From positions 45,307 through 109,306 of the forward strand of contig JBEKAA010000008.1 in the NCBI GenBank assembly GCA_050018455.1: a stretch of 64,000 nucleotides of DNA, in the 5' to 3' direction. The DNA comes from RBG-13-68-16 sp050018455 (GTDB lineage: Bacteria; Acidobacteriota; Thermoanaerobaculia; Thermoanaerobaculales; Thermoanaerobaculaceae). Of the stretch, positions 1 through 7,039 are shown one piece after another. Position 1 is the stretch's first letter; each line of letters opens with the position of its first letter. The notes under the pieces were generated by a model that worked only from the letters and a program-made list of their open reading frames with translations, was not told where the DNA came from and searched no databases. Position numbers and translations under genes: made by a program.

Positions 1-2
1 GC

Positions 3-659
3 GTAACGGTCAAGATCTGCGGGCTCACGAACCCGGCCGACGCGCGAGCAGCCGCGGCCGAGGGCGCGGACTTCCTGGGTTTCGTGTTCTTCCCGGCATC
101 CGGGCGTTACGTTGGCGTCTCCGCGCCGTCGTGGGTCCGCGTCCTCGAGGGAGCGCCAAAGGTCGGGGTGTTCCGCGACCAGAACGAAGCGACGGTCCGG
201 CGCGTGCGGGACGACGCGGCCCTCGACCTCGTGCAGCTGCACGGGGGCGAGCCGCCGGAGATGTGCGAAGCGCTCGGAGGCCGTGCCCGGGTCATCAAAG
301 CGATCTCCGTCGGCGGCGAAGTCGATTGGGGCCGAGCGGCCGAATACGCCGGCGTGGCGCGTGTGCTGTTCGACACCGCTTCGGAATTTGGGGGCGGCAG
401 CGGCAGGCTGTTCGACTGGAGCCTGCTGGCCGGAGCGCCTGCCGGCCTCGAGTTCTGGCTCGCCGGGGGGCTGACGCCGGAGAACGTCGCGGGCGCGGTG
501 GCGCAGGTCGGCCCGGCGGGAGTCGACGTTGCGAGCGGCGTCGAAGCGACCCTCGGCCGCAAGGACCTGGAGAAGGTCCGTCGTTTCATCACGGCCGTCC
601 GTGGCGTTCCAACGTTCGAAGGTTCGAACCTTCGAAAGTTCAAAGGCGGCCCGTTATGA
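3..659 (+). CDS. trpF: Phosphoribosylanthranilate isomerase, 5'-truncated by window edge
   Basis: TrpF converts N-(5-phosphoribosyl)anthranilate to CdRP in tryptophan synthesis and is a single-domain TIM barrel. The reading frame is open from base 3 and opens with V-T-V-K-I-C-G-L-T, the conserved first strand carrying the catalytic Cys, so only a few N-terminal codons lie outside the window. An LFDT motif supplies the likely general-acid Asp, and GGGSGRLFDW and LAGGLTPENV are phosphate-binding loops. The last ~17 residues (after FITAVRG) are not family sequence; they are read from an octamer repeat array that runs into the gene end. trpB and trpA follow on the same strand, about 190 bp away, forming a trpFBA unit. 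Confidence 0.95.
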   Translation, partial: VTVKICGLTNPADARAAAAEGADFLGFVFFPASGRYVGVSAPSWVRVLEGAPKVGVFRDQNEATVRRVRDDAALDLVQLHGGEPPEMCEALGGRARVIKAISVGGEVDWGRAAEYAGVARVLFDTASEFGGGSGRLFDWSLLAGAPAGLEFWLAGGLTPENVAGAVAQVGPAGVDVASGVEATLGRKDLEKVRRFITAVRGVPTFEGSNLRKFKGGPL

Positions 660-833
660 ACCGTCAAACCTGTGAGGCACTGGAGAGGCAGGGGGTCAAA
701 GGGAAGAGGTCAAAGGGGAAAGGGAAAACCACAGCAACTTCGTCGGGCGTCGCTTGCCTTCCGTTTGCCCTTTTCCCTTTTCCGTTTACCCTCTTCGTGT
801 TCCGCTCGGACATTCGAACGTGCGAACGTTGTT
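612..833. repeat. Nested octad/heptad inverted word array (trpF-trpB spacer)
   Basis: Outer arms are 8-nt words: four at 612-643 (ACGTTCGA, AGGTTCGA, ACCTTCGA, AAGTTCAA) and three at 810-833 (ACATTCGA, ACGTGCGA, ACGTTGTT). Inner arms are 7-nt words: five purine heptads at 694-728 (GGTCAAA, GGGAAGA, GGTCAAA, GGGGAAA, GGGAAAA) and six complementary pyrimidine heptads at 754-795 (such as CCGTTTG, CCCTTTT, CCGTTTA). The RNA would fold into a nested hairpin. The first octads are also read as the C-terminus of trpF. Confidence 0.85.
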
Positions 834-845
834 CTTGGGGGTGTC

Positions 846-2039
846 GTGAAGCCACTACCTGACAGTCGGGGTTATTTCGGGCCGTACGGCGGGCGGTTCG
901 TGCCGGAGACGCTGATGGCGCCTCTGGAGGAGCTCACCCTAGCCTGGCAGGAGGCCCGCCGCGACCGCGCCTTCAGGCGTGAGCTGGCGGATCTCCTCGA
1001 AAATTACTGCGGCCGGCCCACACCGATCTCGTACGCCGCCCGTCTGACGAAGCACCTCGGCGGCGCCGCTGTGTACCTCAAGCGCGAGGATCTCTGCCAC
1101 ACCGGTGCGCACAAGATCAACAACGCTCTGGCCCAGTGTCTGCTTGCGCGGCGGATGGGCAAGGCGCGCGTCATCGCGGAGACCGGAGCCGGCCAGCACG
1201 GCGTGGCGGTCGCCACGGCAGCCGCGCTGCTCGGCCTGCGTTGCCGCGTCTACATGGGCACCGAGGACGAGCGCAGGCAGGCGCTCAACGTCTATCGCAT
1301 GAAGCTGCTGGGCGCCGAAGTGGTGGGCGTGGACGCCGGCGCGCGGACGCTCAAGGACGCGATCAACGAGTCGTTGCGGGACTGGGTGGCCAACGTCGCG
1401 AGCACGCACTACGTCCTCGGTTCGGTGCTGGGTCCGCACCCGTACCCCGCGATGGTGCGGGATTTCCAGTCGGTGATCGGGAGCGAGGCCCTGCTCCAGA
1501 TCCGCAAGCAGCGCCGCTCGTTGCCCAGACTCGTGGTCGCGTGCGTGGGAGGCGGCTCCAACGCGGCAGGGATCTTCACGGCGTTCGTGCCATACCGGCA
1601 GGTCGAGCTTGTCGGGGTGGAGGCGGGCGGCCGCGGTACCCGGCTCGGCGAGCACGCGGCGCGCTTCGCCGGAGGGGCGCCCGGGGTGCTGCACGGGACG
1701 CGCAGCTACGTGCTCCAGGACCACGACGGTCTAATCGTGCAGACCCACTCGGTGTCGGCGGGCCTCGACTACCCGGCGGTGGGACCGGAGCACGCGTGGT
1801 GGCACGATTCGCGCCGCGTCTCCTACGTTCGGGTCGAAGACGGCGAGGCGCTCGACGCCTTCCACCTGCTGTCCGAGCTCGAGGGAATCGTGCCGGCGCT
1901 CGAGACCGCCCACGCCCTCGCCTACGTCGCCCGGGTCGCGCCGCGCATGGGGAGCGGGGACGCAATTCTGGTCAGCCTCTCGGGCCGCGGCGACAAGGAC
2001 GTCACCGAGGTGGCGCGGCTGGAGGGGGTGGCGCTATGA
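846..2039 (+). CDS. trpB: Tryptophan synthase beta subunit
   Basis: TrpB makes L-tryptophan from indole and serine using PLP, in an alpha2beta2 complex with TrpA. The start is taken as GTG at 846, giving M-K-P-L-P-D-S-R-G-Y-F-G-P-Y-G-G; the frame stays open upstream, but only through repeat sequence, and this start gives 397 residues, the usual length. The PLP lysine lies in the motif CHTGAHKINNA, the phosphate loop is GGGSNA, and an ETGAGQHG loop is present. The ribosome-binding site is weak (GGGGGTG). The stop codon overlaps the trpA start (ATGA), so the two subunits are translationally coupled. Confidence 0.97.
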   Translation: MKPLPDSRGYFGPYGGRFVPETLMAPLEELTLAWQEARRDRAFRRELADLLENYCGRPTPISYAARLTKHLGGAAVYLKREDLCHTGAHKINNALAQCLLARRMGKARVIAETGAGQHGVAVATAAALLGLRCRVYMGTEDERRQALNVYRMKLLGAEVVGVDAGARTLKDAINESLRDWVANVASTHYVLGSVLGPHPYPAMVRDFQSVIGSEALLQIRKQRRSLPRLVVACVGGGSNAAGIFTAFVPYRQVELVGVEAGGRGTRLGEHAARFAGGAPGVLHGTRSYVLQDHDGLIVQTHSVSAGLDYPAVGPEHAWWHDSRRVSYVRVEDGEALDAFHLLSELEGIVPALETAHALAYVARVAPRMGSGDAILVSLSGRGDKDVTEVARLEGVAL

Positions 2040-2839
2040 GCGGGCGGATCGAACGTGCCTTCACGCGGGCGCGGAAGGCGAAACGCGCCGCGTTCATCCC
2101 GTACATCACCGCCGGCGACCCGACCCCGGGGCGTACCGTCGTGCTGGCCCTCGCCCTCGAGCGCGCAGGGGCGGACATCCTCGAGCTCGGCGTGCCGTTC
2201 ACCGACCCGATCGCGGACGGCCCGACGAACCAGCGCGCGGCCGAGAGGGCCCTGGCGGGAGGCACGACCCTGTCGGGCGTGCTGGGAATGGTCCGCGAGC
2301 TGCGCTACTCGACCGAGCTGCCTGTCGTGCTCTTCACCTACTTCAACCCGGTGCACGCGTACGGCATGGCCCGCTTCGCGGTGGACGCGGCGGCGGCGGG
2401 CGTGGACGGCGTGCTGCTCACGGACGCTCCCGTGGACGAGGCGGCGATGGCGCACGAGGCGTTGCAGCGGGTCGGGATCGAACTCGTCTTGCTGGTCGCT
2501 CCCACCTCGACCCGGGCGCGCGTCAAGGCGGTCCGCCGCCTCGCGGGGAGCTTCGTCTACTTCGTCGCCCGAGCCGGCGTCACCGGGGCGCGCGCTTCTC
2601 TTGAGGAAGGGCTCGAGGAGCAGGTCCGGCTGGTGCGTAAGCTCACCAAGGTCAGGGTTGCAGTTGGTTTTGGCGTTTCAACACCCGATCAGGTCACCCA
2701 GATCGCCCAGTTCGCCGACGGAGTGGTCGTCGGTTCGGCGCTCGTCGAGCGGATCGGCAAGCTCGGCGACGTACCCGAGCTACCCGGCGAGGTCGAGGCG
2801 CTGGCGCGCTCGTTCGCTGTCGCGACACGCAGGAAGTGA
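2036..2839 (+). CDS. trpA: Tryptophan synthase alpha subunit
   Basis: TrpA cleaves indole-3-glycerol phosphate and channels indole to TrpB. The 267-residue TIM barrel has the catalytic Glu in ILELGVPF and the catalytic Asp in the adjacent DPIADGP loop, plus the phosphate-binding VGFGVSTPDQ and ADGVVVGSA segments. The start ATG overlaps the trpB stop by 4 nt. A small departure is RAGVTGAR where SRAGVTGAE is common. The gene ends in a heptad repeat array rather than a conventional terminator. Confidence 0.97.
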   Translation: MSGRIERAFTRARKAKRAAFIPYITAGDPTPGRTVVLALALERAGADILELGVPFTDPIADGPTNQRAAERALAGGTTLSGVLGMVRELRYSTELPVVLFTYFNPVHAYGMARFAVDAAAAGVDGVLLTDAPVDEAAMAHEALQRVGIELVLLVAPTSTRARVKAVRRLAGSFVYFVARAGVTGARASLEEGLEEQVRLVRKLTKVRVAVGFGVSTPDQVTQIAQFADGVVVGSALVERIGKLGDVPELPGEVEALARSFAVATRRK

Positions 2840-2855
2840 GATACAGGCCGCGAAA

Positions 2856-3022
2856 GGTCAAAGGTAAGAGGTCAAAGGGAAAGCCAGAGCCCGGAGTTCC
2901 AACCTCTCCGGTCAGCCGACGAGCGGAGGGGCAGAGGATGAAGAAGTGCCGATGTGCAGATCGAGTCTTGACTGGTCTTTCGTTTTACCTTTTCCGTTTT
3001 ACCTTTGACCTTCTCCCCTTTG
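2856..3022. repeat. Inverted heptad word array (trpA-lipoprotein spacer)
   Basis: Four perfect purine heptads lie at 2856-2883 (GGTCAAA, GGTAAGA, GGTCAAA, GGGAAAG) and seven complementary pyrimidine heptads at 2974-3022 (GGTCTTT, CGTTTTA, CCTTTTC, CGTTTTA, CCTTTGA, CCTTCTC, CCCTTTG). About 90 bp of ordinary sequence separates them. The arms are complementary in several registers. Confidence 0.85.
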
Positions 3023-3058
3023 CTTGCGCGGCGCCGCGGCGGGTGCGAAACTCGGCCG

Positions 3059-3967
3059 ATGATCAGGCGCTCTCTCGCGATGCTCCTCGTAATCGGACAA
3101 CTGACACTGACTCTCTCGGGCTGCGTGTCGGTCACGGAAACGGGCTCGCACCCGGCTTCCGGCGCCGGTGGCGGCGTCTCCGTGAAGGTCTTCGCCGACG
3201 ACGGCGCGCGGCGTGACGGCCGGCCGAGCCCCCCGGGGATCCTCGGGGAACTCGAGCGCCAGGACGCCAAGAATTGGGCGCCGGTCTTCCGGTCGCTCAA
3301 CCCGACCTGGACCGTGGTCGACCTGCCTCCTGGGAGTTACAGGCTGCGTTTCCCCGCGCGCCTCGACGAGGCAGGCAACGTGGTTCGGCTGGGAGACAAG
3401 GTCACAGATGTGACGGTCAAGGAGGGGTCGGTCACCGAGGTGCAGGCGGTGCTCGACCACGTTTCAACCGGCCTGGTCGTGGCCGGCGTCGTCACCGTCG
3501 TGGCGATCGCAGCAATCCTCGCCAAAGAGGGACACCATGGCCTGCCGGTCCCGCCCCCGCCCCCGCCTGGGCTGGCCGACGTGGTATTTCACGTCAGCAT
3601 CGGCGTGACGTTCGTGGCGGGCTCCTCCGAAGCCGGTCCGGCGCTGCCCCCGGTGGTGACCTCGCACTTTCCGACCTCGGCGGCGCTCGTTGCGGCCCGG
3701 CGGCCGCGAGTGCTCTTCTCGATGTCGGAGCCGCTGCGGCCGACCGAGGTCAAGGGGGATGGAGTGACCGTGCTCGGCGAGGCCAGCGGTCTGGTCCCCG
3801 GCCAGGTGAGCTACGACCCCGAGCACTGGTGGGTGGTCTGGGAGCCGCGGACGGATCTCGCCCCAGGGGACACGTTTCACGTGACGCTCGGCCAGGACGG
3901 CGTGGAAGGAGTCTCGGGCAAGGAGATGGAGAAGGCCGAGAGCTTCACGTTCAAGACGGCCCGCTGA
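3059..3967 (+). CDS. Predicted lipoprotein with Big_5/Ig-like C-terminal domain
   Basis: I do not recognise a specific function. The 302-residue product starts with a lipoprotein signal peptide (MIRRSLAMLLVIGQL...) ending in the lipobox LSGC, so Cys21 is the probable lipidated residue. An N-terminal beta-rich segment (GSYRLRFPARL, a carboxypeptidase-regulatory-like pattern) is followed by a hydrophobic stretch (VVAGVVTVVAIAAIL) and a polyproline linker (PVPPPPPPG). The C-terminal ~110 residues (FSMSEPLRP...DTFHVTLG...SFTFKTAR) match the Ig-like Big_5 style of surface proteins. Location is probably the outer membrane, facing the periplasm or surface. It stands alone between two repeat arrays. 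Confidence 0.75.
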   Translation: MIRRSLAMLLVIGQLTLTLSGCVSVTETGSHPASGAGGGVSVKVFADDGARRDGRPSPPGILGELERQDAKNWAPVFRSLNPTWTVVDLPPGSYRLRFPARLDEAGNVVRLGDKVTDVTVKEGSVTEVQAVLDHVSTGLVVAGVVTVVAIAAILAKEGHHGLPVPPPPPPGLADVVFHVSIGVTFVAGSSEAGPALPPVVTSHFPTSAALVAARRPRVLFSMSEPLRPTEVKGDGVTVLGEASGLVPGQVSYDPEHWWVVWEPRTDLAPGDTFHVTLGQDGVEGVSGKEMEKAESFTFKTAR

Positions 3968-3970
3968 GGC

Positions 3971-4067
3971 GGTCAAACGGAAAACGTCAAGGGGTAAAGG
4001 GAAGACAGATCCCCATGATCAGTCCGCATCCCTGCTGTGCATCCGACGTCTCCCATGCTTTTCCTTT
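3971..4067. repeat. Left half of a heptad array split by an IS
   Basis: Five purine heptads occupy 3971-4005 (GGTCAAA, CGGAAAA, CGTCAAG, GGGTAAA, GGGAAGA), then about 40 bp of spacer, then the start of the pyrimidine arm (TTTTCCTTT), which stops at the IS border at 4068. The rest of this arm lies at 6180-6225. Confidence 0.8.
4060..4067 (+). repeat. Probable target-site duplication, left copy
   Basis: TTTCCTTT abuts the left end of the IS; TTTTCTTT at 6180-6187 abuts the right end. Seven of eight bases match. Eight-base duplications are usual for the IS1595 family. Low complexity of the target makes this less certain. Confidence 0.55.
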
Positions 4068-4091
4068 GGCGATTGTCTGGCACTTGACATT
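4068..4091 (+). repeat. Left terminal inverted repeat of IS1595-like element
   Basis: It matches the reverse complement of 6156-6179 at 22 of 24 positions; mismatches are the 11th and 14th bases. It contains the TTGACA -35 box of the transposase promoter, pointing inward. Confidence 0.85.
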
Positions 4092-4112
4092 TACCCGCAC
4101 GGGGCTTATATT
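4084..4112 (+). promoter_or_regulatory. Sigma70-type transposase promoter, probably leaderless
   Basis: A consensus -35 TTGACA (4084-4089) and -10 TATATT (4107-4112) are 17 bp apart. The expected transcription start falls at about 4119, the first ATG of the transposase, and there is no Shine-Dalgarno sequence, so the mRNA is probably leaderless. Confidence 0.75.
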
Positions 4113-4118
4113 GTGGTC

Positions 4119-5009
4119 ATGATGACCCTCACCGAACTCATGGAACGGTTCCCCACCCAGGATAGCTGCCGCGAGTACCTGGTCGAGAAGCGGTGGCCGA
4201 ACGGCGTGCGCTGCCCTCGTTGCGGGAACAAGCGGGTCTACGATATCGCCCGCCCCTGGAACTGGCAGTGCAACAAGTGCGCCAAGACGGGCTACCGGTT
4301 CTCTCCGCTCGTCGGCACGATCTTCGAGAACACGAACGTTGGGCTGCGCACGTGGTTCCAGGTGATCTACCTCATGTGCCAGTCCAAGAAGGGCATCAGC
4401 GCCCTCCAGGTCCAGCGCATCATCGGTGCGGGCTCCTACGAGACGGCGTGGTACATGTGCCATCGCATCCGGGCCGCGATGCAGAGCCCCGAGTTCAAGA
4501 AGTTGGCCGGGTTCGTGGAGGTCGATGAGACCTACGTTGGTGGCAAGGCCCACAACCGGCACGGCGGGGGCGTGGGTGGTGGCCTCAAGAAGCACCAGGG
4601 CGGTCGCGGAATGGCCGGCAAGGTCGCCGTGGTCGGTGCCATCGCTCGCAAGGGCAACGTGATCTGCAAGGTCATCGAGACCACCAGCAACGCGACTCTC
4701 GACGCCTTCGTGCGGCAGGCCGTCTCGGAGAAGGTCAAGCTGGTTGCTACCGACGAACACGCGGGCTACCGATTCCTTGATGGCAAACTCCCGCACGGTG
4801 TGGTCAACCACTCCCACGGCGAGTACGTCCGGGGCAACGTCCACACGGCCAACATCGACAGCTTCTGGTCTGGCCTCAAGCGCGGCGTCATCGGGACGTT
4901 CCACAAGGTCTCCAAGAAGTACCTGCCCCTCTACCTCAACGAGTTCTCGTTCCGGTACAACAACAGAAAGGACGGCGACATGTTCGCTCTCGTCGTGGCG
5001 GGATCGTGA
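4119..5009 (+). CDS. IS1595-family (ISXO2-like) transposase
   Basis: This is the DDE transposase of the element. An N-terminal zinc ribbon (CPRC near residue 30, CNKC about 20 residues on) is typical of IS1595 enzymes. The ISXO2-like catalytic domain follows, with VDETYVGG, ATDEHAGY and HTANIDSFWSGLKRG carrying the acidic and His/Asn active-site residues. The C-terminus (YLNEFSFRYNNR) is also diagnostic. The length of 296 residues is full for the family with no frameshift, so it is probably active. GTG at 4113 or ATG at 4122 are alternative starts; ATG 4119 fits the predicted transcript start. Confidence 0.93.
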   Translation: MMTLTELMERFPTQDSCREYLVEKRWPNGVRCPRCGNKRVYDIARPWNWQCNKCAKTGYRFSPLVGTIFENTNVGLRTWFQVIYLMCQSKKGISALQVQRIIGAGSYETAWYMCHRIRAAMQSPEFKKLAGFVEVDETYVGGKAHNRHGGGVGGGLKKHQGGRGMAGKVAVVGAIARKGNVICKVIETTSNATLDAFVRQAVSEKVKLVATDEHAGYRFLDGKLPHGVVNHSHGEYVRGNVHTANIDSFWSGLKRGVIGTFHKVSKKYLPLYLNEFSFRYNNRKDGDMFALVVAGS

Positions 5010-5179
5010 TGGGCATCGGCGCCCGGAAGAAGCCGACCAAGAAGCCCAAGCAAAGGCCCGAACAGCCGAAGGAGAGGCTTCGGCCAATGAGCCTGTATCC
5101 CCTGGACTTTGATACGGCGATGCGTGGCCTACTCGCTGCTGCCACGCCACCGGACCCCGAAAGACAGGAAAAGAGCTAG
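5009..5179 (+). CDS. Small IS-associated passenger protein (56 aa)
   Basis: The ATG overlaps the transposase TGA (TGATG), so translation is likely coupled. The product begins with a Lys/Arg/Pro-rich tail (ARKKPTKKPKQRP) and ends with a short helical motif (MSLYPLDFDTAMRGLLAAATPP). I recall similar small proteins beside ISXO2-like transposases and toxin-like genes, but cannot name a function. It could be an accessory factor of the transposase or a passenger. An internal ATG before SLYPLDF could be a shorter start. Confidence 0.6.
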   Translation: MGIGARKKPTKKPKQRPEQPKERLRPMSLYPLDFDTAMRGLLAAATPPDPERQEKS

Positions 5180-5227
5180 ACTCCCTCCAGCGATCCATTG
5201 AAATCGGCTCCGCCGGAGGAGACTTCC

Positions 5228-6121
5228 ATGCTCTGCACAATCCTATTGGCTCTGTCAGCCGCCGTGGCGACACCGACCCGTCTCTCACCAGCTCATCCAG
5301 TACCACGCTCCCCAGATACTCAGGAGCAGACCGCCAATAACCCGCAGGGCACTGAATCCTCGCCGCTTTTCGTTAAGGTCCTGGCAGCCCCAAAGACCGC
5401 AGAGGAAACCGCCGACGATAGACAGACCAGACACGACCAGTCGTCTGCCAACTGGTGGATGGTGAAACTCACCGCGGCGGTCTTTTTCGTTGGAGTGATT
5501 CAGGCGATTGTCTTCGGGTTGCAGGCCCGTAGATTGAAAGAGACCATCAAGAAGATGGATCAAATCGCCGGTGGGCAGACCAAGGACACACGCGACGCGA
5601 TCACGCAAGCGGCCCGCTCGGCGGGAGCAGTCGAACAGGTTGCCGCCGGACTCCAAGAACGAGCCCGCCAAGAACTGCGCGCCTATATCTGCGTTGTAGT
5701 CGGTGAGGCTATATTCCAAGAGAGGACGAAGAACCTCCGGTTTTCCACTCATCCGTTCATGATCAACAAAGGAGCAACACCGGCGCATAACGTCCGATAC
5801 CGGGCCGCGGCAGAGATTAGGCCGGTCCCGCTGCCTGCGGATTTCACGTTTCCCCTTCCTCAGCGCGATAGTGGGCCGATGGTGGTCGGACCAGACCAGA
5901 GCATTCAGATGGGTGCGCTTGTGGAGAACGAGGTTCCCGACGAACAGGTTGAGCAAATCAAATCTGGCCTCGGTGGTCGTGGCCTGTATACGTGGGGCGT
6001 CATTACGTACGATGACGTTTTCGGCGGCAAGCACGAGACCGAGTTTGCGATCCACGTTATATGGCTTCACGACGCACGAAACTACGGGTGGTTCCAGTCC
6101 GGACACAACCGCGCAACCTAG
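5228..6121 (+). CDS. Passenger membrane protein of the IS1595-like element
   Basis: I cannot assign a function. ATG 5228 is preceded by GGAGGA with a 7-nt gap. The 297-residue product has a hydrophobic N-terminus (probable signal peptide or anchor), a linker, one clear transmembrane helix (WWMVKLTAAVFFVGVIQAIVF), a basic/coiled-coil segment (RLKETIKKMDQ...) and a C-terminal domain (RQELRAYICVVVG ... YTWGVITYDDVFG) of a type seen in many single-pass proteins of unknown role in accessory regions. It lies between the transposase and the right terminal repeat, so it moves with the IS. Codon use is less GC-biased than in neighbours. Confidence 0.7.
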   Translation: MLCTILLALSAAVATPTRLSPAHPVPRSPDTQEQTANNPQGTESSPLFVKVLAAPKTAEETADDRQTRHDQSSANWWMVKLTAAVFFVGVIQAIVFGLQARRLKETIKKMDQIAGGQTKDTRDAITQAARSAGAVEQVAAGLQERARQELRAYICVVVGEAIFQERTKNLRFSTHPFMINKGATPAHNVRYRAAAEIRPVPLPADFTFPLPQRDSGPMVVGPDQSIQMGALVENEVPDEQVEQIKSGLGGRGLYTWGVITYDDVFGGKHETEFAIHVIWLHDARNYGWFQSGHNRAT

Positions 6122-6155
6122 CGACCCCAGGAGAAGCACTATCCCAAGAAAGACT

Positions 6156-6179
6156 AATGTCAAGTCCCGGACAATCGCC
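6156..6179 (-). repeat. Right terminal inverted repeat of IS1595-like element
   Basis: Partner of 4068-4091. It ends in ...GACAATCGCC and is followed by the putative right target-duplication copy. Confidence 0.85.
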
Positions 6180-6225
6180 TTTTCTTTGACCTTTCACCTC
6201 TTTCTTTTTACTTTCTGGTTTCTGG
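6180..6225. repeat. Right half of the IS-split heptad array
   Basis: Six pyrimidine heptads at 6184-6225 (CTTTGAC, CTTTCAC, CTCTTTC, TTTTTAC, TTTCTGG, TTTCTGG) continue the arm broken at 4067. Deleting the IS with one 8-bp duplication restores a single inverted array. Confidence 0.75.
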
Positions 6226-6232
6226 TTGCCTC

Positions 6233-7039
6233 ATGATCATCGAGCGCGACGGCGTCGCGCTGCACGTCGTCGCCGAGGGCGACGGCGATGCGGTAATCCT
6301 GCTCCACGGGCACACGCTCGACCTCCGGGTTTGGGACGAGATTGCCCCTGCGCTCATAGGCAAGGGGTACCGCGTCGTCAGATACGACCAGAGAGGCCAT
6401 GGACGAAGCGGCTCGCCCCCGAGCGGCTACCGGTGGGGCGACCACGCGGCGGACCTCGCCGCTGTGATCGAGCATCTCGCACCCGCAGCCGCGCACGTCG
6501 TCGGTCTCTCCAAGGGTGGCGGCATCGCGCTCGAGCTGGCGGTGCGCCGCCCTGAGCTCATACGAGGGCTCGCGTTGATCGGCCCATTGGTGCCCGACGC
6601 CCCGCTTTCGGACGAGCTGGTCGCGTCCTTCAAGGCGCTGGCGAAGGTGATCCGGGCGGAAGGCCCCGGCGCTGCCTCGGGCGACGTGTGGCTTGCAAAC
6701 CCCTTGATCGCGAGCGCCGCCGCGCTCCCGGGCGCCCGCGAGCGCCTCGAAGCCATGCTGCGGACGTTTCCAGCGGGCGAGTACCTGGCGGTCGTGCGGG
6801 ACGCACCCGACCGGGATTGGAAGCTCACCGACCGGCTCGACGAGATCACCGTCCCGGCCGTGGTCGTGCGCGGCGAGCACGAGGTGCGTGATCTTGTCTC
6901 AAGTGCAGAACTTCTTGCGACGTCGCTGCCCAGTGCGTATCTCGTTATTGTACCGTCGAGCGGCCACTTGGTGCCGCTCGAGCAGCCTGTGGCGACCGTC
7001 GCCGCGCTGACGGCCTTCCTCGCATTTGAGTCTCAGTAA
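6233..7039 (+). CDS. Alpha/beta hydrolase
   Basis: This is a 268-residue single-domain serine hydrolase of the 3-oxoadipate enol-lactonase/esterase type; the substrate cannot be read from sequence. The oxyanion-hole motif is LLHGHT, YDQRGHGRS follows strand 4, the nucleophile elbow is GLSKGG (Ser), and the His is in SSGHLVPLEQP. The acid residue is in the GEHEVRD region. There is no evident Shine-Dalgarno sequence, and the start follows a pyrimidine heptad arm directly. It is downstream of the IS, which may have separated it from its former neighbour, the lipoprotein. Confidence 0.85.
   Translation: MIIERDGVALHVVAEGDGDAVILLHGHTLDLRVWDEIAPALIGKGYRVVRYDQRGHGRSGSPPSGYRWGDHAADLAAVIEHLAPAAAHVVGLSKGGGIALELAVRRPELIRGLALIGPLVPDAPLSDELVASFKALAKVIRAEGPGAASGDVWLANPLIASAAALPGARERLEAMLRTFPAGEYLAVVRDAPDRDWKLTDRLDEITVPAVVVRGEHEVRDLVSSAELLATSLPSAYLVIVPSSGHLVPLEQPVATVAALTAFLAFESQ

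Larger units (their letters stand above)
4068..6179 (+). mobile_element. IS1595-family element with two passenger genes
   Basis: The borders are 24-bp terminal inverted repeats with two mismatches (4068-4091 and 6156-6179) beginning GGCGATTGTC. Inside, in order, are an ISXO2-like DDE transposase, a 56-residue small protein whose start overlaps the transposase stop, and a 297-residue membrane protein. At 2.1 kb it is larger than a simple IS of the family; passenger genes are known in some IS1595 subgroups. The passenger region is visibly less GC-rich than the flanking genes. The element sits in the pyrimidine arm of a heptad array. Confidence 0.85.
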
